From JAVBMJ01 sp031551275 (lineage in GTDB: Bacteria > Bacteroidota > Bacteroidia > Bacteroidales > Rikenellaceae), in NCBI GenBank assembly GCA_031551275.1, contig JAVBNX010000013.1:1-64000 (forward strand): a stretch of 64,000 bases of DNA. Direction: 5' to 3'. The notes under the pieces are model-generated. The model was not told where the DNA came from, made no database searches, and saw only the letters and a list, made by a program, of their open reading frames with translations. This document shows, piece after piece, positions 48,647 to 56,113 of this stretch; the stretch's first letter is position 1, and each line of letters starts with the position of its first letter. The position numbers were made by a program, and so were the translations under genes.

Positions 48647-49336
48647 ATGAAAAAACTTTTTGTAATCGCAGCCGTCGCCGCAGTCGCAGCCATGAGCTCC
48701 TGCTGCAACGGTTCCAAAAGCCTTAAAAACGAGGACGACTCGCTCGCATACGTGATCGGCCTGGACATGGGCAACAGCGTGAAGAACCTGGACAGCACCC
48801 TGAACGTCAACATCATGGCCGCTGCCATCCGCGACGCGTTGAACAACAAACCCAAAATGGACCAGGAGCAGGCTTACGCCTTCGGCCGCGAGTACTTCAT
48901 GGTACGCAAGCCCGCCAAAGCCCTCAAAGAGTCGGAAGCTTTCCTGGCTAAAGTCGAAAAAGAGAACAAGAACATCCAGAAGACCGAAAGCGGCCTGATG
49001 TACGAGATCATTACCCCGGGTAGCACCACCAGGGCTACCAACGACGCGGACGTTGTTCGGGTTATGTACTCCGGTACGCTGCCCAGCGGCAAAGTGTTCG
49101 ACTCCTCCTACGAGCGCGGCGACACTGCAGAATTCGCACTCAACCGCGTGATCAAGGGTTGGAGCGAAGGCCTCAAGCTGGTCGGCGAAGGCGGCCACAT
49201 CAAACTGTGGATCCCCTCCGAACTGGCTTACGGCGCACAAGGCGCTGGCCAGAGCATCGGCCCCAACCAGGCCATCTGCTTCGACGTGGAACTGTTTACC
49301 GTAACCCCGGCACCTGCTGAGGAAGAGCAGAAATAA
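48647..49336 (+). CDS. FKBP-type peptidyl-prolyl isomerase lipoprotein
   Basis: 229 residues. SPII signal with lipobox AAMSSC (Cys19), an FKBP_N dimerisation helix region (about 30-105, SLAYVIGLDMGNSVKNLD) and a C-terminal FKBP domain (VRVMYSGTLPSGKVFDSSYE, VIKGWSEGLKLVGEGGHIKL in part, IPSELAYGAQGAG). Active-site aromatic and Tyr residues are present. It assists folding in the periplasm or at the surface, like FkpA/Mip. It is a single-gene unit with its own promoter and terminator. Confidence 0.94.
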   Translation: MKKLFVIAAVAAVAAMSSCCNGSKSLKNEDDSLAYVIGLDMGNSVKNLDSTLNVNIMAAAIRDALNNKPKMDQEQAYAFGREYFMVRKPAKALKESEAFLAKVEKENKNIQKTESGLMYEIITPGSTTRATNDADVVRVMYSGTLPSGKVFDSSYERGDTAEFALNRVIKGWSEGLKLVGEGGHIKLWIPSELAYGAQGAGQSIGPNQAICFDVELFTVTPAPAEEEQK

Positions 49337-49356
49337 TCTTCGGGTAGAAAATAACG

Positions 49357-49397
49357 ACCGCCTTCGGATGATTCCGGGGGCGGTTTTGTTTTATTTT
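49357..49397 (+). terminator. Terminator of the FKBP gene
   Basis: ACCGCC (49357-49362) pairs with GGCGGT (49379-49384), with an inner CGGA/TCCG stem, and is followed by TTTTGTTTTATTTTT. Confidence 0.8.
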
Positions 49398-49407
49398 TAC
49401 TCTAAAA

Positions 49408-49439
49408 TTTGGTTTATATTATAAACTTGTTTATATTTG
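49408..49439 (+). promoter_or_regulatory. Promoter with overlapping triple half-site operator
   Basis: TTTG (49408-49411), 20 nt, TATATTTG (49432-49439): a perfect Bacteroidota promoter. Between and overlapping the boxes lie three half-sites GTTTATA (49412-49418), TATAAAC (49420-49426) and GTTTATA (49429-49435), forming two overlapping palindromes. Binding here would block RNA polymerase. The winged-helix protein encoded second in the operon is the obvious candidate ligand. Confidence 0.75.
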
Positions 49440-49466
49440 TGGCGTAAATAAAATACAAATCAGATT

Positions 49467-50096
49467 ATGGAGACCCGACTCAAAGAACAACAAAGTCTGT
49501 CGCTCATCAGCGAGATGATCGCGCAGACGCGCAACAACTTCCAGCGGGGCGCAGGCAACGCCTTTATCCTGAACGGCTGCGCGGTGGCCGTTATCGCACT
49601 GTTGAACGCGGTGCTGCTCTTTACACTGCCAAACCCCGGGCACTCATTCCACGTGTGGTGGCTGATGGTACCGGTCTGGTTCATCGACCGCTACATCGAC
49701 AAGCGCACCGACAGCGCCGCGACGGTCAAAACCCACTTCGACAGGATCATCTCGATGACCTGGCGGGCCTTCGCCGCAGCCGTCGTTCTGCTGCTGGTAA
49801 CCATCTTCGGCTTCGCGATCGGGGGCGACAATTCGATGATGTACATCCTGATCACGCCGGGGATCCTGATCATGGCGGGAACGGCCCAACTCATTACGGG
49901 CGTGGCGTGCCGCTTCAGGCCCGTGATGACCGGCGCGTACATCCTATGGGGCGGTGCGCTGGCGTGCCTGGCCAGTTTCCTACTCTGGCCGGGGTGGGCG
50001 GGCGCCACGCAGTTTTTGATCCTTGCGGCGTGCATGGCGGCGGGATTCGCCCTCCCCGGGTACAGGTTGAACAAAATGGCCGGGAAAAATGTTTAA
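49467..50096 (+). CDS. Uncharacterised membrane protein of a regulator-linked pair
   Basis: 209 residues. A polar N-terminus (ETRLKEQQSLSLISEMIAQT, RNNFQRGAGN) leads into five or six predicted membrane helices arranged in pairs (FILNGCAVAVIALLNAVLLF, AFAAAVVLLLVTIFGFAIG, YILITPGILIMAGTAQLITG, TGAYILWGGALACLASFLLW, FLILAACMAAGFALPG). No catalytic motif was recognised. It overlaps the downstream winged-helix gene by 8 nt, so the two proteins are made together; homologous pairs occur in Bacteroidota without known function. The promoter carries a palindromic operator. Confidence 0.78.
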   Translation: METRLKEQQSLSLISEMIAQTRNNFQRGAGNAFILNGCAVAVIALLNAVLLFTLPNPGHSFHVWWLMVPVWFIDRYIDKRTDSAATVKTHFDRIISMTWRAFAAAVVLLLVTIFGFAIGGDNSMMYILITPGILIMAGTAQLITGVACRFRPVMTGAYILWGGALACLASFLLWPGWAGATQFLILAACMAAGFALPGYRLNKMAGKNV

Positions 50097-50373
50097 GGAA
50101 CTCGACCCGTTGCTGCACTCGCAACTCAGGCTGGCGGTCGTCTCGCTGCTGATCGGGGTGGAGCAGGCCGACTTCGTCTTCCTGCGCGAGAAGACGGGGG
50201 CCACGGCGGGAAACCTGAGCGTGCAGATCGACAAACTGAGCGGCGCGGGGTATATCTCGGTCGAAAAGACCTTCGCGGGCAAAGTGCCGCGCACGATCTG
50301 CCGCATTACCCCCAAAGGGGTCAAGGCGTTCGAAGCGTACGTCGAGGCGTTGAAGACATACCTCGAGAAGTAA
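50089..50373 (+). CDS. Winged-helix DNA-binding protein (HTH_34/MarR-like)
   Basis: 94 residues. LLHSQLRLAVVSLLIGVEQA, then FVFLREKTGATAGNLSVQIDKL (recognition helix), GYISVEKTFAGKVPRTICRIT (wing), and a C-terminal helix KAFEAYVEALKTYLEK used for dimerisation. This compact form fits the HTH_34 family. It overlaps the membrane-protein gene by 8 nt; it probably represses its own operon through the GTTTATA/TATAAAC sites upstream of 49467. Confidence 0.88.
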   Translation: MFKELDPLLHSQLRLAVVSLLIGVEQADFVFLREKTGATAGNLSVQIDKLSGAGYISVEKTFAGKVPRTICRITPKGVKAFEAYVEALKTYLEK

Positions 50374-50390
50374 GGCTATAAACAGAAAAT

Positions 50391-50430
50391 GCCCCCGAGT
50401 GCACTTCACACTCGGGGGCGATTTTGTTTT
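50391..50430. terminator. Bidirectional terminator between the winged-helix gene and pgk
   Basis: GCCCCCGAGTG-CACTTCA-CACTCGGGGGC (50391-50419) with ATTTTGTTTT on the right and ATTTTC on the left when read on the other strand. It closes both convergent units. Confidence 0.85.
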
Positions 50431-50440
50431 GCGCAGCAAC

Positions 50441-51700
50441 TTACTTTCGGATAGCAGCTATCCCAGGCAACTCGATGCCTTCCATGTACTCCAACAGCGC
50501 CCCACCGCCGGTCGAGACGTAGCTCACCTTGTCGGCCAAACCGAACTTGTTGATGCAGGCCACCGAGTCGCCCCCGCCGATCAGCGAGTAGGCGCCCTTG
50601 GCGGTCCCCTCGGCGATGGCGTCGGCCACGGCCCTGGAACCCTTGGCGAAGTTATCCATCTCGAACACGCCCACGGGACCGTTCCACAAAATGGTCTTGC
50701 ATTTGAGGATGTGCTCGCGGAAGGAGGCCGTGGCTTCGGGGCCGATGTCCAGGCCCTCCCACTCGTCTGGGATGTTGTTCGACGGGGCGATCATCGTCTT
50801 GGCGTCGTTGTTGAACTCCTGGGCGCAGACGGCGTCCTGGGCCAGCACGATCTCGATGCCTTTGGCTTTGGCCTTCTCCAGGATCGCCAGCGCGGTCGGG
50901 AACTGGTCAGGCTCGCAGATCGACATACCGACCTTGCCGCCCTGGGCGCCCATAAAGGTATAGGTCATGCCGCCGCCGAGGATCAGACTGTCGACCTTCT
51001 CCATCAGGTTTTCGATGATGGTGATCTTCGAGGAGACTTTCGAGCCTCCCACAATGGCCACGAAGGGGCGCGCGGGGGCGTCCATTACCTTCTCGATCGC
51101 TTTGATCTCGCCTTCCATCACGTAGCCGAACATCTTGTCCTTGGGGAAGTAGTCGGCGATCAGCGCGGTCGAGGCGTGGGCGCGGTGGGCCGTGCCGAAC
51201 GCGTCGTTGATGTAGCAGTCGGCGTAAGAGGCGAGTTTCTTGACGAACTCCTTCTGGGATGCCTTGACGGCCTTCTTGGCTTCCGCTTTCTGCTCGTCGG
51301 TGGCGTCCTCGGCCAAACCCCGGGGCTTGCCCTCCTCCTCGGCGTAGAAACGCAGGTTCTCGAGCATCAACACCTGGCCGGGCTTCAACGCGGCGGCCTT
51401 CTCGGCGGCCTCGGCGCCCACGCAGTCGGGGGCAAAGTCGATCTTCACACCCAGGCGGGCCTCGACGGCGGGGATGATGTGCTTGAGCGAGAATTTATCC
51501 TCCGGGCCTTTTTTGGGACGGCCCAGGTGGGACATGAGGATCACGGAGCCTCCGCCGGCCAGAACCTTCTTGATGGTGGGAATGGCGGCACGGATGCGCG
51601 TGTCGTCGGTTACCTCCATTTTTTCGTTGAGGGGCACATTGAAATCCACACGGATAATGGCCCGTTTGCCTTTAAAGTCGTAACTGTCAATGCTATTCAT
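50441..51700 (-). CDS. pgk: Phosphoglycerate kinase
   Basis: 419 residues. RVDFNVPLNEKMEVTDDTRI, VILMSHLGRPKKG, LENLRFYAEEE, INDAFGTAHRAHAS, FVAIVGGSKVSSKI and the nucleotide-binding SLIGGGDSVACINKFG block are present. PGK transfers the phosphate of 1,3-bisphosphoglycerate to ADP in glycolysis. A Lys/Ala-rich insertion near residues 130-155 (ATDEQKAEAKKAVKASQKE) is common in Bacteroidales PGKs. It is a single-gene unit, with eno elsewhere in this window. Confidence 0.98.
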   Translation of the reverse strand: MNSIDSYDFKGKRAIIRVDFNVPLNEKMEVTDDTRIRAAIPTIKKVLAGGGSVILMSHLGRPKKGPEDKFSLKHIIPAVEARLGVKIDFAPDCVGAEAAEKAAALKPGQVLMLENLRFYAEEEGKPRGLAEDATDEQKAEAKKAVKASQKEFVKKLASYADCYINDAFGTAHRAHASTALIADYFPKDKMFGYVMEGEIKAIEKVMDAPARPFVAIVGGSKVSSKITIIENLMEKVDSLILGGGMTYTFMGAQGGKVGMSICEPDQFPTALAILEKAKAKGIEIVLAQDAVCAQEFNNDAKTMIAPSNNIPDEWEGLDIGPEATASFREHILKCKTILWNGPVGVFEMDNFAKGSRAVADAIAEGTAKGAYSLIGGGDSVACINKFGLADKVSYVSTGGGALLEYMEGIELPGIAAIRK

Positions 51701-51723
51701 AGTGGTAGGATTTGTTCAGACCT

Positions 51724-51731
51724 CAAAGTTA
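51724..51731 (-). promoter_or_regulatory. -7 box of pgk
   Basis: TAACTTTG on the minus strand, 23 nt before the ATG at 51700, in an A/T-rich region. A proper TTTG at -33 was not found. Confidence 0.5.
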
Positions 51732-51807
51732 CTAATTTTTCAAAATATTTATTAATTCTTGAGAAATTTTAATGAAATCGCGGGATAGGAAATCGCGGCC
51801 AAAATCG

Positions 51808-51815
51808 TAACTTTG
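51808..51815 (+). promoter_or_regulatory. -7 box of queD-polA
   Basis: TAACTTTG, 20 nt before the queD ATG at 51836. The -33 element is not obvious. It would drive queD and the overlapping polA. Confidence 0.45.
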
Positions 51816-51835
51816 TTACTTTGGATAGGTTTTTT

Positions 51836-52267
51836 ATGAATATTACCAAGGAGTTCAGTTTTGAGATGTCCCATGTGCTGATGGGCTACGACGGGGCGTG
51901 CAGCCAGATACACGGCCATTCCTACCGGATGGCAGTTACCCTGAAAGGGGAACCGTGTGTTGACATTGATAGCCCCAAGCGGGGTATGGTCATGGATTTC
52001 GGCGTATTGAAGCGCATCGTCAACGAGCGCATCGTAGGCCGGTTCGACCATTCGCTGGTCATCCTGGCCGACGAGCGCACGGCCGAGCTGAGGCGTGTGC
52101 TGACCGCCCATTTCGAGCGGGTCCACGAGGTGGATTTCCAGCCCACGTGCGAGATGCTGGCCACGCACTTCGCCTCGTTGATCAAAGAGGGCCTGCCCGC
52201 CGGGGTGGAGCTGGTGCAACTCAGGCTCTACGAAACGGCGACCTCATACGCCGACTATATCGAATAA
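51836..52267 (+). CDS. queD: 6-carboxy-5,6,7,8-tetrahydropterin synthase (QueD)
   Basis: 143 residues from ATG 51836; the frame reaches a TTG at 51821 but the ATG follows the promoter properly. The zinc and catalytic residues occur as SFEMSHVLMGY and CSQIHGHSYRM (the CxxxHGH pattern distinguishing QueD/PTPS), FDHSLVILADE and the C-terminal LRLYETATSYADY. It converts dihydroneopterin triphosphate, the FolE product, to carboxytetrahydropterin for queuosine and deazapurine synthesis. Its stop and the polA start share bases (TAATG). Confidence 0.92.
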   Translation: MNITKEFSFEMSHVLMGYDGACSQIHGHSYRMAVTLKGEPCVDIDSPKRGMVMDFGVLKRIVNERIVGRFDHSLVILADERTAELRRVLTAHFERVHEVDFQPTCEMLATHFASLIKEGLPAGVELVQLRLYETATSYADYIE

Positions 52268-55191
52268 TGGGACGGGAAAAACTCTTTTTAATAGACGCTT
52301 ACGCGCTGATATACAGGTTCTATTTCGCCTTTATCTCACAACCCATGCGCAACCGCGAGGGGTTGAACACCTCGGCAGTCTTCGGCTTTGTGAAATTCCT
52401 GCGCGACATCCTCAAGCGCGAGCAGCCCCACCACATCGGGGTGGCCTTCGACCCCCCGGGCGGGTCGTTCCGGCGGGAACTTTTTGCCGAATACAAAGCC
52501 AACCGCAGCGAGACCCCGGAGGACATTACCGCCTCGGTGCCCCACATCAAGGCGGTGCTGGAGGCGATGCGCATCCCGATCCTGCAGGTGCCCAACTACG
52601 AGGCTGACGACGTGATCGGCACGCTGGCAAAAAAGGCGGCCAAAGAGGGGTATGACGTCTACATGGTCACTCCCGACAAGGATTTCGGGCAACTGGTGGA
52701 CGACCACATCTACATTTACAAGCAGCGCAGGGCCGGCGACGAGATCGAGATCCTCGACTCGAAGGCCGTCTGCGACAACTACGGGATCTCCACGCCGGAG
52801 CACGTGATCGACATCCTGGCCCTGTGGGGCGACGCGTCGGACAACATCCCCGGCGTTCCGGGCATTGGCGAAAAAACAGCCTCCAAGCTGGTGGGCGAGT
52901 TCGGCACGGTGGAAAACCTGTTGAAGAATATCGACTCGCTCAAGGGCAAGCAAAAAGAGAACATCCTGGGCTCGGTGCAGCAGTTGGAGCTCTCCAAAAA
53001 GCTGGCGACCATCCACACCGACGCCCCGATCGACTTCCAGCCCGAAAAACTGGTGGTCGAGGAGCCGGACTGCGACGCGCTCCGGGAGGAGTTTATGACC
53101 CTGGGATTCAGTTCGTTCCTGCGCGAGCTGGCCGAGGGGCGTTTCCTGCCCGCCTACTGCACGGGCAACGCGGCCGAGGTGGCGGCGCGGGCCGAGGTCC
53201 GCAAAAACGGGACCCACCCCGCAAGCCCCACCACCAATCCCACCGCAAGCCCCGCCGCCAATCCCGCCGCCGGGAATGCCCCGGGCCAGGCCCTCGACCT
53301 GTTCGGGATGCCCATAACCGGGACCGCAACGCCCCGCCCGACCCCGGAGCCCGCCGCCGGGAGCGCCCCGGGCGACGAAATGTTCAAAACGGCGGCGGAC
53401 ACGGCGCATACCTACGCGGTAATCGCCAACAGCTCGCAACTCGCGGACCTGGCCGCCGCGCTGCGCAAAAAAGGCCGTTTCTGTTTCGACACCGAGACGA
53501 CCGGGGTGGACGCCATCAGCGACCGCATCGTAGGAATGTCCTTCTCCATCGAGCCCCACAAGGCATGGTATGTGCCCTTCAACCAGGTCAATACCACCCA
53601 ATACGCCAACATCCTGCGCCCCCTGTTCGAGGACGCCTCGATCGGCAAGATCGCGCAAAACATCAAGTTCGACTTGCTGGTGCTGCGCTCCATCGGCATC
53701 ACGGTCAAAGGGGAGAAGAGCGACACGATGATCCTGCACTATTTGCTCGATCCCGAGTCGCGCCACAACATGAACTACCTCTCGCGCAGGTACCTGGAGT
53801 ACGACCCCATCGAGATCGAAACCCTGATCGGCAAGGGTTCCAAGCAGTTGACCATGGACCGCGTCGCGCTGGACCAGGTGGCCGAGTACGCCGCCGAAGA
53901 CGCCGACGTGACCTTCCAACTCAATGAAATCCTGGAACCCGCGGTCAAAGAGGCGGGGCTGATCAAGCTCTACAAGCAGATCGAGGAGCCCCTGATCGAC
54001 GTGCTGGCCAACATGGAGCTGACCGGCGTGAAGATCGACACGCAGGCCCTGGCCGCCTACGGCAAAAAGCTGACCGCCGAGCTGGTGGAATTGGAGGACA
54101 AAGTGCGCGAGCTGACCGCCGAACCGGGCCTCAACATCAACTCGGCCAAACAGTTGGGCGTCGTATTGTTCGAAAAGCTGAAGATCGACCCCAAGCCCAA
54201 GCAGACCAAAACCAAGCAGTACAGCACCGACGAGGAGTACCTGCAACAACTCATGGACAGGCATCCGGTCGTGGCCGTGATCTTAGAATACCGGGGCGTG
54301 AAAAAGCTGCTCTCGACCTACGTCGAGGCGTTGCCCCAACTGGTCAACCCCAAGACGGGACGGATCCACACCTCGTTCAACCAGGCGGTTACCGCCACCG
54401 GGCGGTTGAGCTCCACCAACCCCAACCTGCAGAACATCCCCATCCGGGACGAGCGGGGGAGGGAGATCCGCAAGGCCTTTATCGCCTCGGACAAGGACCA
54501 CAAGGTGCTCTCGGCCGATTACAGCCAGGTCGAGCTCCGCCTGATGGCCCATTTGAGCGGGGACGAAAACCTGATCGGGGCCTTCCTCAAAGGCGAGGAC
54601 ATCCACGCGGCCACAGCGGCGCGGATCTTCAACATCGACATCGAAAAGGTTACCGCCGAACAGCGCCGCCAGGCCAAGACCGCCAACTTCGGCATCATCT
54701 ACGGCATCTCGGCCTTCGGGCTCTCCCAAAGGCTGAACATCCCACGCACGGAGGCCAAGGCCCTGATCGACGGATACTTCGCCTCCTACCCCGGCGTGGA
54801 GAAATACATACAGGAAAGCATCGCCAAGGCGCGGGAGACAGGCTACGTGTCGACCATCTTCGGGCGCAAACGCTTCCTGCCGGACATCGACTCCAGGAAC
54901 GCCGTCGCGCGGGGCATGGCCGAGCGCAACGCCATCAACGCCCCCATCCAGGGCAGCGCGGCCGACATCATCAAGATCGCCATGGCGCAAGTCGACGCCG
55001 AGTTGCGCAGCAAGGGCCTCTTCTCCAAGCTGATGCTCCAGGTGCACGACGAATTGCTGGTCGACCTGCTCGCCTCGGAGCAGAAACAGGTCATGGAGAT
55101 CATCACGCGCTGCATGGAGGGCGCTGCGGAACTCAAAGTGCCCCTGACCGTCGAGTGCGGCGTGGGGGATAACTGGCTGGAGGCGCATTAA
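52267..55191 (+). CDS. polA: DNA polymerase I
   Basis: 974 residues. The 5'-3' nuclease domain (1-300) has LFLIDAYALIYRFYFAF, YEADDVIGTLA and GDASDNIPGVPGIGEKTA. The 3'-5' exonuclease (about 385-570) keeps its acidic residues (CFDTETTGVD, NIKFDLLVL, YAAEDADVT), so proofreading should be active. The polymerase domain has LSADYSQVELRLMAH, RRQAKTANFGIIYGISAFG and VHDELLVD. Between the two nuclease domains (about 308-368) is an Ala/Pro/Asn-rich linker encoded partly by a 24-bp direct repeat (53221-53268). It is coupled to queD by TAATG and followed by a hairpin array. Confidence 0.97.
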   Translation: MGREKLFLIDAYALIYRFYFAFISQPMRNREGLNTSAVFGFVKFLRDILKREQPHHIGVAFDPPGGSFRRELFAEYKANRSETPEDITASVPHIKAVLEAMRIPILQVPNYEADDVIGTLAKKAAKEGYDVYMVTPDKDFGQLVDDHIYIYKQRRAGDEIEILDSKAVCDNYGISTPEHVIDILALWGDASDNIPGVPGIGEKTASKLVGEFGTVENLLKNIDSLKGKQKENILGSVQQLELSKKLATIHTDAPIDFQPEKLVVEEPDCDALREEFMTLGFSSFLRELAEGRFLPAYCTGNAAEVAARAEVRKNGTHPASPTTNPTASPAANPAAGNAPGQALDLFGMPITGTATPRPTPEPAAGSAPGDEMFKTAADTAHTYAVIANSSQLADLAAALRKKGRFCFDTETTGVDAISDRIVGMSFSIEPHKAWYVPFNQVNTTQYANILRPLFEDASIGKIAQNIKFDLLVLRSIGITVKGEKSDTMILHYLLDPESRHNMNYLSRRYLEYDPIEIETLIGKGSKQLTMDRVALDQVAEYAAEDADVTFQLNEILEPAVKEAGLIKLYKQIEEPLIDVLANMELTGVKIDTQALAAYGKKLTAELVELEDKVRELTAEPGLNINSAKQLGVVLFEKLKIDPKPKQTKTKQYSTDEEYLQQLMDRHPVVAVILEYRGVKKLLSTYVEALPQLVNPKTGRIHTSFNQAVTATGRLSSTNPNLQNIPIRDERGREIRKAFIASDKDHKVLSADYSQVELRLMAHLSGDENLIGAFLKGEDIHAATAARIFNIDIEKVTAEQRRQAKTANFGIIYGISAFGLSQRLNIPRTEAKALIDGYFASYPGVEKYIQESIAKARETGYVSTIFGRKRFLPDIDSRNAVARGMAERNAINAPIQGSAADIIKIAMAQVDAELRSKGLFSKLMLQVHDELLVDLLASEQKQVMEIITRCMEGAAELKVPLTVECGVGDNWLEAH

Positions 55192-55271
55192 GAGGAGTGC
55201 TGTGAATTCAAATGGTCCGCATATCCCCTGCTGCATTGTGAATCGATTTGAATTCACAACACCCCTCTTAA
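55188..55271. repeat. 26-bp inverted repeat after polA
   Basis: The left arm at 55188-55213 includes the polA stop codon; the right arm is 55246-55271. They match at 24 of 26 positions around the core TGTGAATTCAAAT, with 32 nt between. An alternative hairpin TTGTGAAT (55236-55243) / ATTCACAA (55252-55259) can form within the right part. Unlike a terminator, it has no T-run. It may be a MITE-type remnant, a 3'-stabilising structure or a regulator-binding array. Confidence 0.65.
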
Positions 55272-55288
55272 CGGCTTTTTCAAAGCCG
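55272..55288. repeat. 7-bp hairpin CGGCTTT-TTC-AAAGCCG
   Basis: Perfect inverted repeat immediately after the 26-bp repeat. Its GGCTTT/AAAGCC sequence is shared with the hairpin at 55332-55352, so alternative long-range pairing is possible. Confidence 0.6.
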
Positions 55289-55297
55289 CAAGAGTCG

Positions 55298-55331
55298 ATT
55301 CCCCCTCCCCTAACCGTAGGGGAGGGGGAAT
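55298..55331. repeat. Palindromic repeat, copy 2 (15-bp stem, ACCG loop)
   Basis: ATTCCCCCTCCCCTA-ACCG-TAGGGGAGGGGGAAT forms a perfect 15-bp stem. The central 24 nt are identical to the copy at 11540-11567 before leuS. It lies between polA and dtd. Confidence 0.75.
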
Positions 55332-55352
55332 GCGAAAGCCGATGGCTTTCGC
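55332..55352. repeat. 9-bp hairpin just upstream of dtd
   Basis: GCGAAAGCC-GAT-GGCTTTCGC is a perfect stem with a 3-nt loop, ending 19 nt before the dtd ATG and just before its AAAGGA ribosome-binding sequence. If transcribed it could limit access to that site. Confidence 0.6.
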
Positions 55353-55371
55353 CCAAAGGAAAAAGAATGCG

Positions 55372-55824
55372 ATGAGGGCGCTGGTCCAAAGGGTAAGCCG
55401 CGCCTCGGTGGAGATCGAAGGCAAAATGCACGGGCAGATCGGTCCCGGACTGCTGATCCTGGTGGGGATTACCCACGAGGACGACACCGGGGACGTGGAC
55501 TACCTGGTCCAGAAGTGCGCCAAACTGCGGATATTCGACGATCCGCAGGGCGTGATGAACCTGGATGTCAACCAGATAAACGGGCGGGCGCTGGTCATCA
55601 GCCAGTTTACCCTGCACGCCGCCACACGCAAAGGCAACCGGCCGTCCTACATCCGGGCGGCGGGTCCCGAAGCGGCGGTACCCCTCTACGAAGCCTTTAT
55701 AAGGGGCTGCCAAGCGGAGATTGCTGCGGGCGTGGAGACGGGGATCTTCGGCGCGGAGATGAAAGTGGAGCTGGTCAATGACGGCCCGGTAACGATTTTA
55801 ATCGACTCGAAAAATAAGGAATGA
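55372..55824 (+). CDS. dtd: D-aminoacyl-tRNA deacylase
   Basis: 150 residues from ATG 55372 (MRALVQRVSRASVEIEG), preceded by AAAGGA; the frame is open further upstream across the hairpins but homologues start here. The catalytic motifs SQFTLHAATRKGNRPSY and the chiral-proofreading NDGPVTI near the C-terminus are present; the cross-subunit Gly-cisPro of family members aligns with DGPVT. The enzyme removes D-amino acids (and glycine from tRNA-Ala) from tRNA. It lies 1 nt before the MazG-like gene. Confidence 0.95.
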   Translation: MRALVQRVSRASVEIEGKMHGQIGPGLLILVGITHEDDTGDVDYLVQKCAKLRIFDDPQGVMNLDVNQINGRALVISQFTLHAATRKGNRPSYIRAAGPEAAVPLYEAFIRGCQAEIAAGVETGIFGAEMKVELVNDGPVTILIDSKNKE

Positions 55825-55825
55825 T

Positions 55826-56101
55826 ATGACTATAAAAGATTTACAGGACCTGGTCCGCACCAAGGAGGAAAAAGAGGGCCTGTTGCCCGGCAGCGAACTG
55901 GCGTTGACCGCCCTGTTGACGACCCAGACCGCCAACCTGACCCAACTGGCCGCCAAAAAGATCGGCTCGCCCAAAGCCAACCCCGATATCAAACGCCAGA
56001 TGAGCACCGCGCTGGCCCAGACTTTGTGGACTATCACGGCGCTAGCCAATGCGGCCGCGATCGACCTGACCGACGCCGTGGTGGACAATCTTCCCCGGTA
56101 A
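55826..56101 (+). CDS. MazG-like protein lacking the metal-binding acidic residues (probable pseudoenzyme)
   Basis: 91 residues. The C-terminal half (LAQTLWTITALANAAAIDLTDAVVDNL) follows the fold sequence of MazG-like nucleotide pyrophosphohydrolases, which are found directly after dtd in many Bacteroidota. By alignment from memory the metal-binding EExxE becomes T33-Q34-x-x-N37 and ExxD becomes A62-x-x-Q65, so all acidic ligands are lost. The reading frame is intact and overlapping codon usage looks normal, so it is probably expressed but not catalytic. It is a shortened form (usual about 105-115). It could be a structural partner or a decaying gene. Confidence 0.6.
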   Translation: MTIKDLQDLVRTKEEKEGLLPGSELALTALLTTQTANLTQLAAKKIGSPKANPDIKRQMSTALAQTLWTITALANAAAIDLTDAVVDNLPR

Positions 56102-56113
56102 GGCCGGGGCGAC

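Noticed and set aside
51821..51835. TTG start for queD five codons upstream
   Set aside because: An ATG follows at 51836 with the conserved N-terminus, and the TTG overlaps sequence immediately after the -7 box.
52336..54264. 642-codon antisense open frame inside polA
   Set aside because: Mirror of a certain gene; Val/Gly/Leu/His-rich with no known motif.
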